A DNA stretch of 64,000 bases from Molanna angustata (GCA_963576475.1 OY754975.1:23608455-23672454); one strand, 5' to 3'. Positions 20,991 to 31,744 are shown, counted from the first letter of the stretch. Numbers and translations are program-made. The notes: generated by a model not told the origin, from the letters alone.

Positions 20991-23900
20991 ATTGATTTCA
21001 TATTGATAGAAGAATATTAATAGCTTGAACTTAGAACTGATTAGCTTTTCATAGATATCATATAATTTCTTCATATGATATCACGTGTAAACATTGTCAA
21101 AATGCTCTAACGCTCTTTGAAACAAAATTTATCTGCTTTTTTTAAAATATTTCATACAACATAAGCAGTCTTCACTATACTGCATTAATAGTTTGTCTAT
21201 CTTAACATAAAAATATACTATCGGAAGAAAATTTATATTCCTGGTAGTAACATTTAGTATGAATAAAAATGTAATTAGATAAATTTCTATGTATGGAAAC
21301 GTTTAGTAATTTGATTTCATGTTATAATGTAAAGAGCTTGAACATAGAACTGATTAGCTTTCCATAAATAACAAAAAAAATCTTCATATGATATCACCTG
21401 TCAAAATTTGGAAAATGCTCTCGCGTTCATTTGAACAAAATTTATCTGCTTTTTTTAAAATATTTCATACAACATAAGCATTCTTCACTATACTGCATTA
21501 ATAGTTTGTTTATCTTAACATAAAAATATACTATCGGAAGAAAATTTATATTCCTGATAGTAACATTTAGTATGAATAATAATGTAATTAGATAAATTTC
21601 TATGTATGGAAAAGTTCAGTAATTTGATTTCATGTTATAATGTTAAGAGCTTGAACATAGAACTGATTAGCTTTCCATAAATAACAAAAAAAATCTTCAT
21701 ATAATATCACGTGTCAAAATTTTGAAAATGCTCTCGCGTTCTTTAAAACAAAATTTATCTGCTTTTTTTAAAATATTTCATACAACATAAGCATTCTTCA
21801 CTATACTGCATTAATATTTTGTTTATCTTAACATAAAAATATACTATCGGAAGAAAATTTATATTCCTGGTAGTAACATTTAGTATGAATAAAAATGTAA
21901 TTAGATAAATTTCTATGTATGGAAAAGTTCAGTAATTTGATTTCATGTTATAATGTAAAGAGCTTGAACATAGAACTGATTAGCTTTCCATAAATAACAA
22001 AAAAAATCTTCATATAATATCACGTGTCAAAATTTTGAAAATGCTCTCGCGTTCTTTAAAACAAAATTTATCTGCTTTTTTTAAAATATTTCATACAACA
22101 TAAGCATTCTTCACTATACTGCATTAATATTTTGTTTATCTTAACATAAAAATATACTATCGGAAGAAAATTTATATTCCTGGTAGTAACATTTAGTATG
22201 AATAAAAATGTAATTAGATAAATTTCTATGTATGGAAAAGTTCAGTAATTTGATTTCATGTTATAATGTAAAGAGCTTGAACATAGAACTGATTAGCTTT
22301 CCATAAATAACAAAAAAAATCTTCATATGATATCACCTGTCAAAATTTGGAAAATGCTCTCGCGTTCTTTAGAACAAAATTTATCTGCTTTTTTTAAAAT
22401 ATTTCATACAACATAAGCATTCTACACCATACTGCATTAAAAGTTTGTCTATCTTATCATAAAAATATACTATCGGAAGAAAATTTATATTCCTGATAGT
22501 AACATTTAGTATGAATAATAATGTAATTAGATAAATTTCTATGTATGGAAAAGTTCAGTAATTTGATTTCATGTTATAATGTAAAGAGCTTGAACATAGA
22601 ACTGATTAGTTTTCCATAAATAACAAAAAAAATCTTCATATAATATCACGTGTCAAAATTTTGAAAATGCTCTCGCGTTCTTTAAAACAAAATTTATCTG
22701 CTTTTTTTAAAATATTTCATACAACATAAGCATTCTTCACTATACTGCATTAATAGTTTGTTTATCTTAACATAAAAATATACTATCGGAAGAAAATTTA
22801 TATTCCTGATAGTAACATTTAGTATGAATAAAAATGTAATTAGATAAATTTCTATGTATGGAAACGTGTAGTAATTTGATTTCATGATATAATGTAAAGA
22901 GCTTGAACATAGAACTGATTAGCTTTCCATAAATAACAAAAAAATTCTTCATATGATATCACCTGTCAAAATTTGAAAAATGCTCTCGCGTTCTTTAAAA
23001 CAAAATTTATCTGCTTTTTTAAAAATATTTCATACAACATAAGCATTCTTCACTATACTGCATTAATAGTTTGTCTATCTTAACATAAAAATATACTATC
23101 GGAAGAAAATTTATATTCCTGGTAGTAACATTTAGTATGAATAAAAATGTAATTAGATAAATTTCTATGTATGGAAAAGTTCAGTAATTTGATTTCATGT
23201 TATAATGTAAAGAGCTTGAACATAGAACTGATTAGCTTTCCATAAATAACAAAAAAAATCTTCATATGATATCACCTGTCAAAATTTGGAAAATGCTCTC
23301 GCGTTCTTTAGAACAAAATTTATCTGCTTTTTTTAAAATATTTCATACAACATAAGCATTCTACACCATACTGCATTAAAAGTTTGTCTATCTTATCATA
23401 AAAATATACTATCGAAAGAAAATTTATATTCCTGATAGTAACATTTAGTATGAATAATAATGTAATTAGATAAATTTCTATGTATGGAAAAGTTCAGTAA
23501 TTTGATTTCATGTTATAATGTAAAGAGCTTGAACATAGAACTGATTAGTTTTCCATAAATAACAAAAAAAAATCTTCATATAATATCACGTGTCAAAATT
23601 TTGAAAATGCTCTCGCGTTCTTTAAAACAAAATTTATCTGCTTTTTTTAAAATATTTCATACAACATAAGCATTCTTCACTATACTGCATTAATAGTTTG
23701 TTTATCTTAACATAAAAATATACTATCGGAAGAAAATTTATATTCCTGATAGTAACATTTAGTATGAATAAAAATGTAATTAGATAAATTTCTATGTATG
23801 GAAACGTGTAGTAATTTGATTTCATGATATAATGTAAAGAGCTTGAACATAGAACTGATTAGCTTTCCATAAATAACAAAAAAATTCTTCATATGATATC

Positions 23901-24745
23901 ACCTGTCAAAATTTGAAAAATGCTCTCGCGTTCTTTAAAAGAAAATTTATCTGCTTTTTTTAAAATATTTCATACAACATAAGCATTCTTCACTATACTG
24001 CATTAATAGTTTGTCTATCTTAACATAAAAATATACTATCGGAAGAAAATTTATATTCCTGATAGTAACATTTATTATGAATAAAAATGTAATTAGATAA
24101 ATTTCTATGTATGGAAAAGTTCAGTAATTTGATTTCATGTTATAATGTAAAGAGCTTGAACATAGAACTGATTAGCTTTCCATAAATAACAAAAAATTTC
24201 TTCATATGATATCACCTGTCAAAATTTGGAAAATGCTTTCGCGTCCTTTAAAACAAAATTTATCTGCTTTTATTAAAATATTTCATACAACATAAGCATT
24301 CTACACCATACTGCAATAATAGTTTGTCTATCTTAACATAAAAATATACTGTCGATAGAAAATTTATTTTCCTGGTAGTAAAATTTAGTATGAATAAAAA
24401 TGTATATAATAAGATAAATTTCTTATGTATGGAAAAGTTCAGTAATTTGATTTCATGTTATAATGTAAAGAGCTTGAACATCGAACTGATTAGCTTTTCA
24501 TAAATAACAAAAATTTCTTCATATGATATTACGTGTCAAAATTGTCAAAATGCTCTAACGTCCTTTAAAACAAAATTTATCTGCTTTTATTAAAATATTT
24601 CATACAACATTAGAATTCTTCACCATACTGCATTAATAGTTTGTCTATCTTAACATGAAAATATACTATCGTTAGAAAATTTATATTCTTGGTAGTAAAA
24701 TTTAGAATGAATAAAATATTTCATTGTCAATATTTGTGGTGTGGA
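20990..24745. repeat. 313-bp satellite array, about 12 monomers
   Basis: The landmark AGCTTGAACATAGAACTGATTAG (with small changes) starts at 21022, 21334, 21648, 21961, 22274, 22587, 22900, 23213, 23526, 23840, 24153 and 24471. Spacing is 312-314 bp, 318 for the last. Edge monomers are more diverged than central ones, as expected from unequal exchange. Between about 22274 and 24153 the period becomes three monomers (940 bp): variants such as TCTACACCATACTGCATTAA recur every third unit. Confidence 0.95.
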
Positions 24746-24812
24746 GAGTTTAGTGTTGGCCACAACCCACTCGTTTTAATTAAAAATTGAAAAACCATGA
24801 AAAATATAGACT

Positions 24813-24996
24813 AGACAAGGATCTTGGATTCAGGGTCGAAGAAGGGTCGGAAGAAGGCAGCTTTCCTGGCTTCAAAACATCCGGGAGTGGACCGGTATGA
24901 GAACTGTGGAGGAGCTGTTTCGCAATGCGCAGATTTTCTCTATGGTGGTCGTCAAAGTTGGGGAGACTTGACATAACACAAGAAGAAAAGGAACTT
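24813..24996 (+). mobile_element. RTE-type LINE ORF2 C-terminal end
   Basis: One plus frame reads S-W-L-Q-N-I-R-E-W-T-G-M, then T-V-E-E-L-F-R-N-A, then V-V-V-K-V and a stop. This is the usual end of RTE-like/jockey-like ORF2 proteins (conserved W-L-x-N-I-R and L-x-x-x-A patterns). An AAGAAGAAAAGG tail follows. It interrupts the 5' part of the old HEL1 copy. Confidence 0.65.
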
Positions 24997-25058
24997 GGCA
25001 TGAAATATTGTCGATTTGTTAAGAGAGATTAATTCTCTTGAACAAAACGACAGTTGGG

Positions 25059-25479
25059 TGACTTTTTAAATCATCTTGCTTCATTCTTTCAACGTGCTGA
25101 CCACCGCAATTGGTAGATTTTTACCATGTTAAAATTATCATTTTGATCCACACTTGCGAAATCATATTATTTCTTTATCCTTATTTTGATCATAATAAAG
25201 TAATATTGTGAGTAGATGTTATAAAAATATATACAGAAATAAAGTACAAAACGTAAGTCTATCAATTAGTTATTCTGAACATCTCGTGTGACGTGAGAAT
25301 CATTAACTGGGGATGAAAAACCCAATTTTTTTGTTCACCCTGCTAGTACGGTTTCACCCCCTAATGATACCCTATCCATCTTAGTTTTTGTAACTCCACA
25401 CATCCAACAAACAAAATAATATGTTGCGTTCTGACAGGGAATTCGAATCAAATATAAAGTTTTGGATAACTAGGGAATT
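25059..25479. other. AT-rich DNA without recognisable feature
   Basis: No coding or repeat signature was seen. Confidence 0.4.
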
Positions 25480-25990
25480 CTAATGAACAATGTGGGCAAG
25501 TATTTTAGATATGATTCATTATAGCAGAACAGTTGAGGCGTTGGAAAGTGAGTTATTCGTCAAACTCGTTGCTTTTATTTTGGCCCAGTATGGAGAAATT
25601 TAATAATATTTACCTACTTGGTCTCCAAGGAGAGACTATCGAATAAGAGGGCCCTGATTGAAGCTGTAATAAAATTATGGTTCAAGGTCATCAATAATGA
25701 AGATTTGGAGAAGTTGGTGGACTCGATGCGTCAAAGAATAGAGGCTGTGATAAAAAAATAAAGGCAACCCAACTAAATACTAAAGTGATTTATCTTAAAC
25801 ACGTGAATTTTAAATTTTATTGTCATCAACAGTTTTCCATAGCTGAGCACAATATTTTTTATATTTTATTCAATGTACAATAATTTTAATAATATGTTTA
25901 TAGAAATATTCATTTAGAAATCTAAGAAGGAAGATTTTCTATATAATTTAGTCAAGTAAAAAAAAGTTTCCATTCTTTTGGCCGCTACTG
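25480..25990 (+). pseudogene. Tc1/mariner transposase C-terminus with right terminal repeat
   Basis: A plus frame at about 25628-25762 encodes L-I-E-A-V-I-K-L-W, then L-E-K-L-V-D-S-M-R-Q-R-I-E-A-V-I-K-K and a stop, the standard C-terminus of Tc1-like transposases. A weak W-P-S trace lies upstream (about 25590). Downstream, TTCCATTCTTTTGGCC(GC)TACTG at 25968-25990 is a typical Tc1 terminal repeat (complement CAGTAGCGGCCAAAAGAATG) followed by TA. The left terminal repeat and the catalytic DDE core were not found. The element is truncated and inactive. Confidence 0.75.
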
Positions 25991-25992
25991 TA

Positions 25993-26289
25993 TGTGCTGT
26001 TTTCATGTATCCATCATAATATTATTAAAAAGAAGATTAAAATATTTATCATAAATTTTCGGATTTGTACCATCACAGTATCTGTTGGTTGTCCGGGAAG
26101 TAGGTAATCATTAAATGAAGTACCTACTGATTGGATAAAAAGATTTGATGACATGACTTCTTGAGTCATATTATGTCATCTTGAGTAATATGAACTGGTG
26201 CAATATTGATTCGCAAGGATATGCCATGTTTTGAAGACATAATCGTGGTTATAAGTTAAACAATGTGTCATAAAATATGTTAAGTAAAT
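25993..26289. other. Spacer without recognisable feature
   Basis: AT-rich; no feature supported. Confidence 0.35.
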
Positions 26290-26560
26290 AAATATATTAA
26301 AATTCTCCGGCAATTTGCTAAAACATCATAATATTAGTAATCTCTTAAACAGACGATCAATTATAGACATGATGTACTTTCACAAAATTATTCACAACCG
26401 TGTTGAATCATCTTACTTAATAAATCAAATTTTTACTGCCCATCACGTAATTTCAGATCACAGTTTTTGTTCTATGTCGATCGTCGTTGCACAAACTACT
26501 TACAAAACAATCACATTAGACGGAGTTCCTCCAACTACAATGCATACTTTTTTTTTTTTT
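26290..26560 (+). pseudogene. CR1/jockey-like LINE ORF2 C-terminal remnant
   Basis: The frame from 26315 reads L-L-N-R-R-S-I-I-D-M-M-Y-F-H-K-I-I-H-N and then S-S-Y-L-I-N-Q-I. This resembles the region after the reverse transcriptase fingers/palm in CR1-like ORF2 (R-R-x-x-D-x-x-x-x-x-K-I-x-N ... S-x-x-L-x-x-I). It ends in an 18-T run and has no clear W-N-x-L-P motif. It abuts the palindrome at 26604. Confidence 0.5.
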
Positions 26561-26603
26561 TTTTCAATATTAGACACTGTCACTTCATGGTAGAACTCCA
26601 TAA

Positions 26604-26829
26604 TCAATTAAAACTATGAAAAAATTATATTTAATTTTACGTTCTACTTAAATTTTTCGCAAATGCGACTCCCATTCACCGGTATCGCTCTATGATGAGC
26701 ATCGTCAGAATTGGGAAATCTATTCTGACGATGCTCATCATAGAGCGATACCGGTGAATGGGAGTCACGTTTGCGAAAAATCTAAGTAGAACGTAAAATT
26801 AAATATAATTTTTTCATAGTTTTAATTGA
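26604..26829. repeat. Snap-back palindrome, 108-bp arms
   Basis: Arms 26604-26711 and 26722-26829 are nearly perfect inverted copies separated by 10 bp. The arms contain CACCGGTATCGC next to ATGATGAGCATCGTC. RNA or single-stranded DNA from here would form a long hairpin. It is probably a fold-back transposable element or an inverted duplication; no clear target duplication was seen. Confidence 0.9.
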
Positions 26830-27671
26830 CATACTTTTTAAATAAACATTTCCTTTTTTAAATAAACAATATAGAAAGATGCGTTCTCTTTTATTTTCCA
26901 ACCTCGAAAGAATCACGATGTTATTGTACAACCATCTTTACATACATGATGTATTTTACTATGTATGACAGGATAATGATATTATCAGTTATTTGATTAT
27001 TTGGTGAGATGAAGCAACAATGAGTTATTTCTGACAAATTCAATTACATCAAATCGATTGGAGGGTTCATTGTAAGAAAGCACAATGAGATATTTAACGT
27101 AATTTAGAGTTATCTGTTGAAAGAGCCTCTCTCTAAAATACTACTTGTATTCTCCTTTCTTATCAAATAACGAGAATTCAAGAATGAGGAGGTGAATGGC
27201 GGGAGGTTTTCTCCGAAACGAGGTACTTATATGAGAAAAACCGAAGATAATCTGTTTTGGTTTGTATTAAATGATTTCGTGGTATCGTTACTTTGAAATA
27301 TTTTGCTGTATACAAAATTCTTCAAGGTATTTAAGTTACCTACAAATTTTAATTAACAACCCGACGAAATATCCAATTATTTTTTATCAGAGATGGCCCA
27401 AATGAGTCCTGATGCTGTTTGAAATGTTTGTCTTATGGAGATAAACACGCCCATATACGATTGTGTGTACAATAACTTAATAAAATTACAAATATTCGTG
27501 GGATATATTTTATACTTTTGACAATAAGTTCAATGTATGTGGGCTTACATCGATGTTACATAGAAAAATGTCAATTGTTTACAAAAACCTTAACAAGCGA
27601 GGCCAGTTTCACGTTCCTACTTCAGATGGCACTTAGATGGCGATAAGAATTATTAAGTTTTATCATGACGT
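26830..27671. other. AT-rich DNA without recognisable gene
   Basis: No repeat boundary or coding frame was recognised. Confidence 0.4.
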
Positions 27672-28076
27672 ATGCTGTGGAAACCGATCATGACGTATGC
27701 TGTGGAAACGCGAGCAGACACTGTACGAACCAAGGGGCTCTCAAGGACAACGGAGATGAAGGTTCCAAGGTCAATCACCGGTAAAACTCTCCGAGATCGT
27801 GTTTGTAATGTTCAAATAAGGAAAACATGTGGAATAGAGGACATCGTTCGGTGGAGTAGATCCAGAAGAAGGCATTGGAGGGACCACGTAGCCAGGATGG
27901 ACAGTGATAGACTTGCATATGTATATGTATAGCGGCGAATGAAATTCCTTCTGGCCGCCGCCTACCCGGAGGACCACCCAATAGATGGAAGGATAGTTGG
28001 ACTTCGTCATCCCAGGAGGCATAGTTTCTGAAGAACAGACCAACTAGGTCTACTAAACGAAGAAAAAGAAGAAGTA
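27672..28076 (+). mobile_element. RTE-like LINE ORF2 C-terminal end
   Basis: The frame reads M-T-Y-A-V-E-T-R, then L-S-R-T-T-E-M-K, L-R-D-R-V, and R-R-R-H-W-R-D-H-V-A-R-M-D, the pattern of LINE C-termini (Y-x-x-E-T ... R-x-R-W-x-x-H-V-x-R-M). A downstream A-rich GAAGAAAAAGAAGAAG tail closes it. A 25-bp tandem duplication (ATCATGACGTATGCTGTGG) occurs at its 5' edge. Stops after L-A-Y mark it as inactive. Confidence 0.65.
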
Positions 28077-28324
28077 GTTTTAATGACCAAATATTCTATA
28101 GACAGTAGGTACTTTCATAGAATCGAAGATTCTAGATACTATTCGCACCTGTATAAAACATACCTACATAATATCTACCTTTTCACAAACATCATTCCCT
28201 TGACCGACGCTAGTCTGATTAACACTGCGTTCAATTACCATCGACATCGTTAAACATCTAGAAATAACGATTTGATATATTGAAATTGAGTTGTTAAAGT
28301 TATGTGAAACTATTATACGATCAT
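28077..28324. other. Spacer without recognisable feature
   Basis: Nothing supported. Confidence 0.35.
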
Positions 28325-28435
28325 GTGAACGATATTCTGAATGACGGAAATTTTAGAAGTGTGAGCAACAAACGAACATGTATGAGACGATAAATGAATG
28401 TAGACGAGGCGAGGGATGCGTCTAAGTACATATTT
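28325..28435 (+). mobile_element. LINE-N1 C-terminal scrap
   Basis: Translation gives N-D-I-L-N-D-G-N, S-N-K-R-T-C-M-R-R-stop, M-N-V-D-E-A-R, parallel to the N-E-I-L-K-E-G-N ... M-N-V-N-E-A-K segment at 7850-7930. About 110 bp survive. Confidence 0.55.
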
Positions 28436-28644
28436 TATTTTAAAGTTGATCATCAATTATACATTTCCTTAAAATAACAATGTTGTGTTTGTATTTGTAG
28501 GTTTTTGGTTCATTGAAAATCTTTTGAACACGCACAATCCTTTTTAATATAAATCAATTAAAATGCATCCTTCTGATTCACTAATTTAGAAAAAAAAAAC
28601 TACCATCAAAGTATGTTTAATTTTAAAGTGTACTTTGTGGCAAT

Positions 28645-29700
28645 GTTGGGGGATTACATGAAAATTCTTCGAAACACAATTGTTCGAATGCGCAATTGTA
28701 CGAATAACAATTTTTCGAAAATCAGTTATCAGAATGACAATTGTCCAAAAGCAAATTATTCGAACTAAAATTTGTTGGAAAACCAATTGACCGAATTTAA
28801 TATATATTTTTGTGTTATTTATTTGCCTCCTTTGACATATTTGTTGCCAGTAAAAAATATTCGATGAAGACTATTATTACTTTTTGTATTATTGTTGGGT
28901 ACGTATGTTTGCAAATTTTAATAACTTGATGTTTGACAGCGCGGGATAGCCTAGTTTGTACACCAGTTTATCTAGTATTCACATCAATTTAGTTATTTTA
29001 TTTTAATATAATATAGTTATTTTATTTAATATATCGTTATTTAAGTCGTAATTATAACTACAAACAAACCTAACCAGCCTATTTTTACCAAAGTTTTGTA
29101 GGTTAGGTTTAAAAAATCGGTGTACATCCTAGGATATCCGACAGCGCGGTGCGTCGCCATGTTGTTTATTCCATAGATTTTTATTAAACATAATAAACTA
29201 TATAGATGTAGTACTCCGTGCAAAAAGTGAGTCGTGGACTATCGCGCGTTTTACGTTTTGGTTGGCAACATATTTCAGTTTTCCATACATTTCAACACAT
29301 CCTAAATAACTTTTTCTAAATCTAAATAAACAAAGTGTTTTTTACGACAAATAAATCCGAAAAAAAATCACATTAGTCGTTATTCTCTATGGAAAAACGA
29401 TGTACTAAAACGTCAAAAATCCCCCGGAAAAATGACTCACTTCGATTCATACAAAATTTGCTAACTACGACATCTAGTATATTACTTATAATAAAAATAT
29501 ATGGTTTATTCCTCTCACAATACTACCAACATGACGTTATCAAAATTCGAACGATTGTAATTTCTGATAATTGTGTGTTCGGAAAATTGTTTTTCGAAAA
29601 AATGTGATTCAAATAATTGCCATTCGTAAAATTGATTTTCGTAAAATTGAGCATTCGAATAATTGTTTTTCGAATAATTTTCCTGTCACCATGTTGGAGT
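28645..29700. mobile_element. Fold-back-like element with repetitive inverted termini
   Basis: About 130 bp at the left (28660-28795) and the complement of 29550-29685 are similar. Both consist of many short units of the form TTCGAATAACAATT. Between them lies about 750 bp of non-coding DNA including another MITE. ATGTTGG occurs just outside both ends, a possible target duplication. Long termini made of short internal repeats are typical of Foldback-type elements. Confidence 0.55.
28944..29139. mobile_element. 196-bp MITE with 9-bp direct repeat
   Basis: The ends GGATAGCCTAG...TGTACACC and GGATATCCTAG...TGTACACC (complement of right end) match at 18 of 21 positions. GACAGCGCG directly precedes 28944 and directly follows 29139, a 9-bp direct repeat as made by Mutator-like transposases. 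A second copy is at 10112-10278. It is nested in the fold-back-like element. Confidence 0.7.
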
Positions 29701-30044
29701 AATACCTATATGAATGTAGTGGTAGGTAACTGAAATATAATTTATTTTATTTTTTTAATAATATTATAAAAAAAATAAGTTACAATTCAATATGTACATG
29801 TCATACTTATATGTATGTGTATGTACATATGTGTTTTATTTATACCATGAACACCTCACTAGGAAGCCCTGTGCCGCGGTTTTCATTTGAACAGTTGTGA
29901 GACATAATTAGTACATAATGTGCAATGTACATTTTTGAATTAAATCATACATTAAATTGTTATTGAGAAAAAAAGTTGTTATAGTAGTTACCTACGAGAG
30001 TATAGGATACAAAAGTTTACCTAATATCGCTACAGGATCTTCTA
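29701..30044. other. AT-rich spacer
   Basis: Contains a TATGTGTATGTACATATGTG-like tract. No gene was seen. Confidence 0.35.
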
Positions 30045-30165
30045 TTTATGAAACCCTTCGATCTACCCATGACCGTTCTCCTTGGAGGCGTACCATTCGT
30101 ATGGGTTATTGAGGGTAGCTGTCATACTTAGACATGAGGCCAAGGAGGAAGAAGAAGACAAAATT
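30045..30165 (+). mobile_element. LINE 3' end fragment
   Basis: Translation gives T-L-R-S-T-H-D-R-S-P-W-R-R-T-I-R, the terminal D-R-x-x-W-R motif of many insect ORF2 proteins. It is followed by ATGAGGCCAAGGAGGAAGAAGAAG. The same 3' end with ATAAGGCCAAGGACCAAG occurs at 59820-60085. Confidence 0.6.
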
Positions 30166-30996
30166 ATATTTTGTGTTCATTTTTTATTTTGTTTCAATTA
30201 AAAAAAAAATGGTATTCTTTTATTTAGTTTCTAGTTTTTGTTGAAAAAAAGCATGTTTTAAAAAAGTGGTGCTTTTGGAAAAAAATATTAAATGTATTTA
30301 AAACAGACTATTTAAATGATAAATCAGATAATCTTAAGTAGGAATCATTGCATTTGCAGTCGTTTTGCATTAAAAAAACAGAATATTCCCTGAATTAAAA
30401 TATTTTTTTAAGATTAATGATCTTTCTGATGAAAAAAAGTGTGTTTTGTATATAATATTTATGTAAGACACATTAAATTCTGTCTTTTACAATTTGAGAT
30501 TTATTTCTATTACAATTTCTTATTATTTGTAAACATTTCTACCTTGAAGTGCAATTTTAAGTGAAACGTACTCTACTTAAGTTGTTCCTATCAAGATAAA
30601 ATGTATCAGGAGCCAAAAAACTGTCTTAGAATAGATTGCAACATTGCGGTAACCTTAACATCTCACTAATCGGATGCAGCCAAAGTAGAGTTGTGTCTAA
30701 TACCTACCTACCACAACTTAGTCATAGCCGGAAGTAGCTGTGACTCACCAGATTATATATTCTGACCGAACTTTGTCATAGCGGAACGCTTTAAATGAGC
30801 TTGTAACATTCCCTCTAGAATAGTGACCTCTTTATACATCATTCTATCCTGATACTTCTAGCTTTAACATTGTAAGTTTATTATGCAAATCATGTCCTTA
30901 TTATCCAGGATTATGTCAATTATGATACGTGGAGTATACAGACACAATGAGGATTTTTAAAATAAATTAAACACTTGTTTTTTCTTTCTACATATA
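30166..30996. other. AT-rich DNA without recognisable gene
   Basis: A short duplicated motif CTT(A/T)GTCATAGC is at about 30717 and 30772. Nothing else is supported. Confidence 0.4.
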
Positions 30997-31115
30997 TTTT
31001 TTTCTCTCCAGAACGACCGTTTCGCATAGTGAAGGCCATTTTAACTGGAAAGATTTCAACTTTTCAGTTGAAAAGACCTTCACCAGGCGAAACGGTCGTT
31101 CTGGAGAGAAAAAAA
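30997..31115. repeat. Snap-back palindrome, 56-bp arms
   Basis: Arms 30997-31052 and 31060-31115 are inverted copies with a few mismatches and a 7-bp centre. The outer part CTCTCCAGAACGACCGTTTCG is perfect. The core CGACCGTTTCG resembles CGACCGGTTTCGG in the palindrome at 54511-54729. Confidence 0.85.
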
Positions 31116-31234
31116 TAAAACAAGTAAAGGGATATTTTTTTGTATCATAATTGTCTGTTTGAAGTTGAAACCATGCCACAGAGGTCTAACAAAGTACATA
31201 AGTTGCAAGGTTATTTAAATTTTTTCCGTGACAT

Positions 31235-31315
31235 GTATTTTCAAATAAAGCTCTCATCTGAATGGAATCAAACCCAGGAACCAATCGATTTACCACTGCA
31301 CCGCGGTGGTCCACA
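31235..31315 (-). repeat. Possible tRNA-derived SINE head
   Basis: The minus strand reads CACCGCGGTGCAGTGGTAAA then GGGTTTGATTCC, an A-box/B-box-like pair with a plausible spacing. No other copy in the window. Confidence 0.35.
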
Positions 31316-31744
31316 TTATAATACGAAAGATAAGATTTCATTATTTAACTTTCAAACTCGTCACAACTCTGTTGTACGTGACGTCAGCCACTTGTGAATG
31401 CAGAGTCCGGAGAAAAATGTTGAGTTTGACTTATTTTTGTATTCGGTTAAGTGAAAACTCGAGAGACTTAAACTTTGTACCATCCATCCAGATTGGATGT
31501 TCACTTCGACGATGGATCCTTTCATGCTGTGAATGCACACTCGAATAAAAGATGCATCTATACGTTAACGTTGACTTCCCCACTGCATCTATCGCTAACT
31601 TGCAGTTTGGTAGTGTACTCAGTCTCCTGAATAGACTCCAATTCAATGAAAAACTTTAACATATATTTAGCTGTGCAGACCGATGTAAATACTTACTCTT
31701 TCCATGTATTGTCCAATTTATATAGTCATGGTAGTTTTAGCCAT
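31316..31744. other. Spacer without recognisable gene
   Basis: Only short overlapping frames; no family signature. Confidence 0.35.

Larger units (their letters stand above)
20285..24773 (-). mobile_element. AT1 element, giant 4.49-kb copy with internal satellite
   Basis: The left end ACTCTCCACACTATGG and ATGATTTCGCAAAATTTAAG match the complement of the right end of the short AT1 copies (ACTCC...CACT, GAAATCATAACTCC). The right end GGCCACAACCCACTCG is the complement of their start. T-runs flank both sides, equivalent to the A-tracts of the other copies. Next to the left end, TATCATGTAGAGAATGCA and GTTTGTGTGTATGGCGTATACG are homologous to the short copies. The rest of the interior is a satellite array not present in them. 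No coding capacity. Confidence 0.75.
20050..25058 (-). mobile_element. HEL1 copy K/L, old, split by AT1 and a LINE
   Basis: HEL1 body and CA tract are recognised at about 20060-20284 (AAAATTCGGAGTGTGAAAG, ACACACACACCC, TCCGAATTCTGAGT, GAAGCCTCTAAG). The copy then stops inside the T-run that precedes GACTT in other copies. It resumes at 24774 (AATTGAAAAACCATGAAAAA) and again after a LINE insertion with ATTGTCGATTTGTT...GACAGTTGGG at 25008-25058, the 5' end. The 3' half of this Helitron is absent on the left. Confidence 0.75.

Noticed and set aside
22694..23825. Two identical 63-codon minus-strand frames
   Set aside because: They are the same stretch of satellite repeated 940 bp apart; no protein signature.
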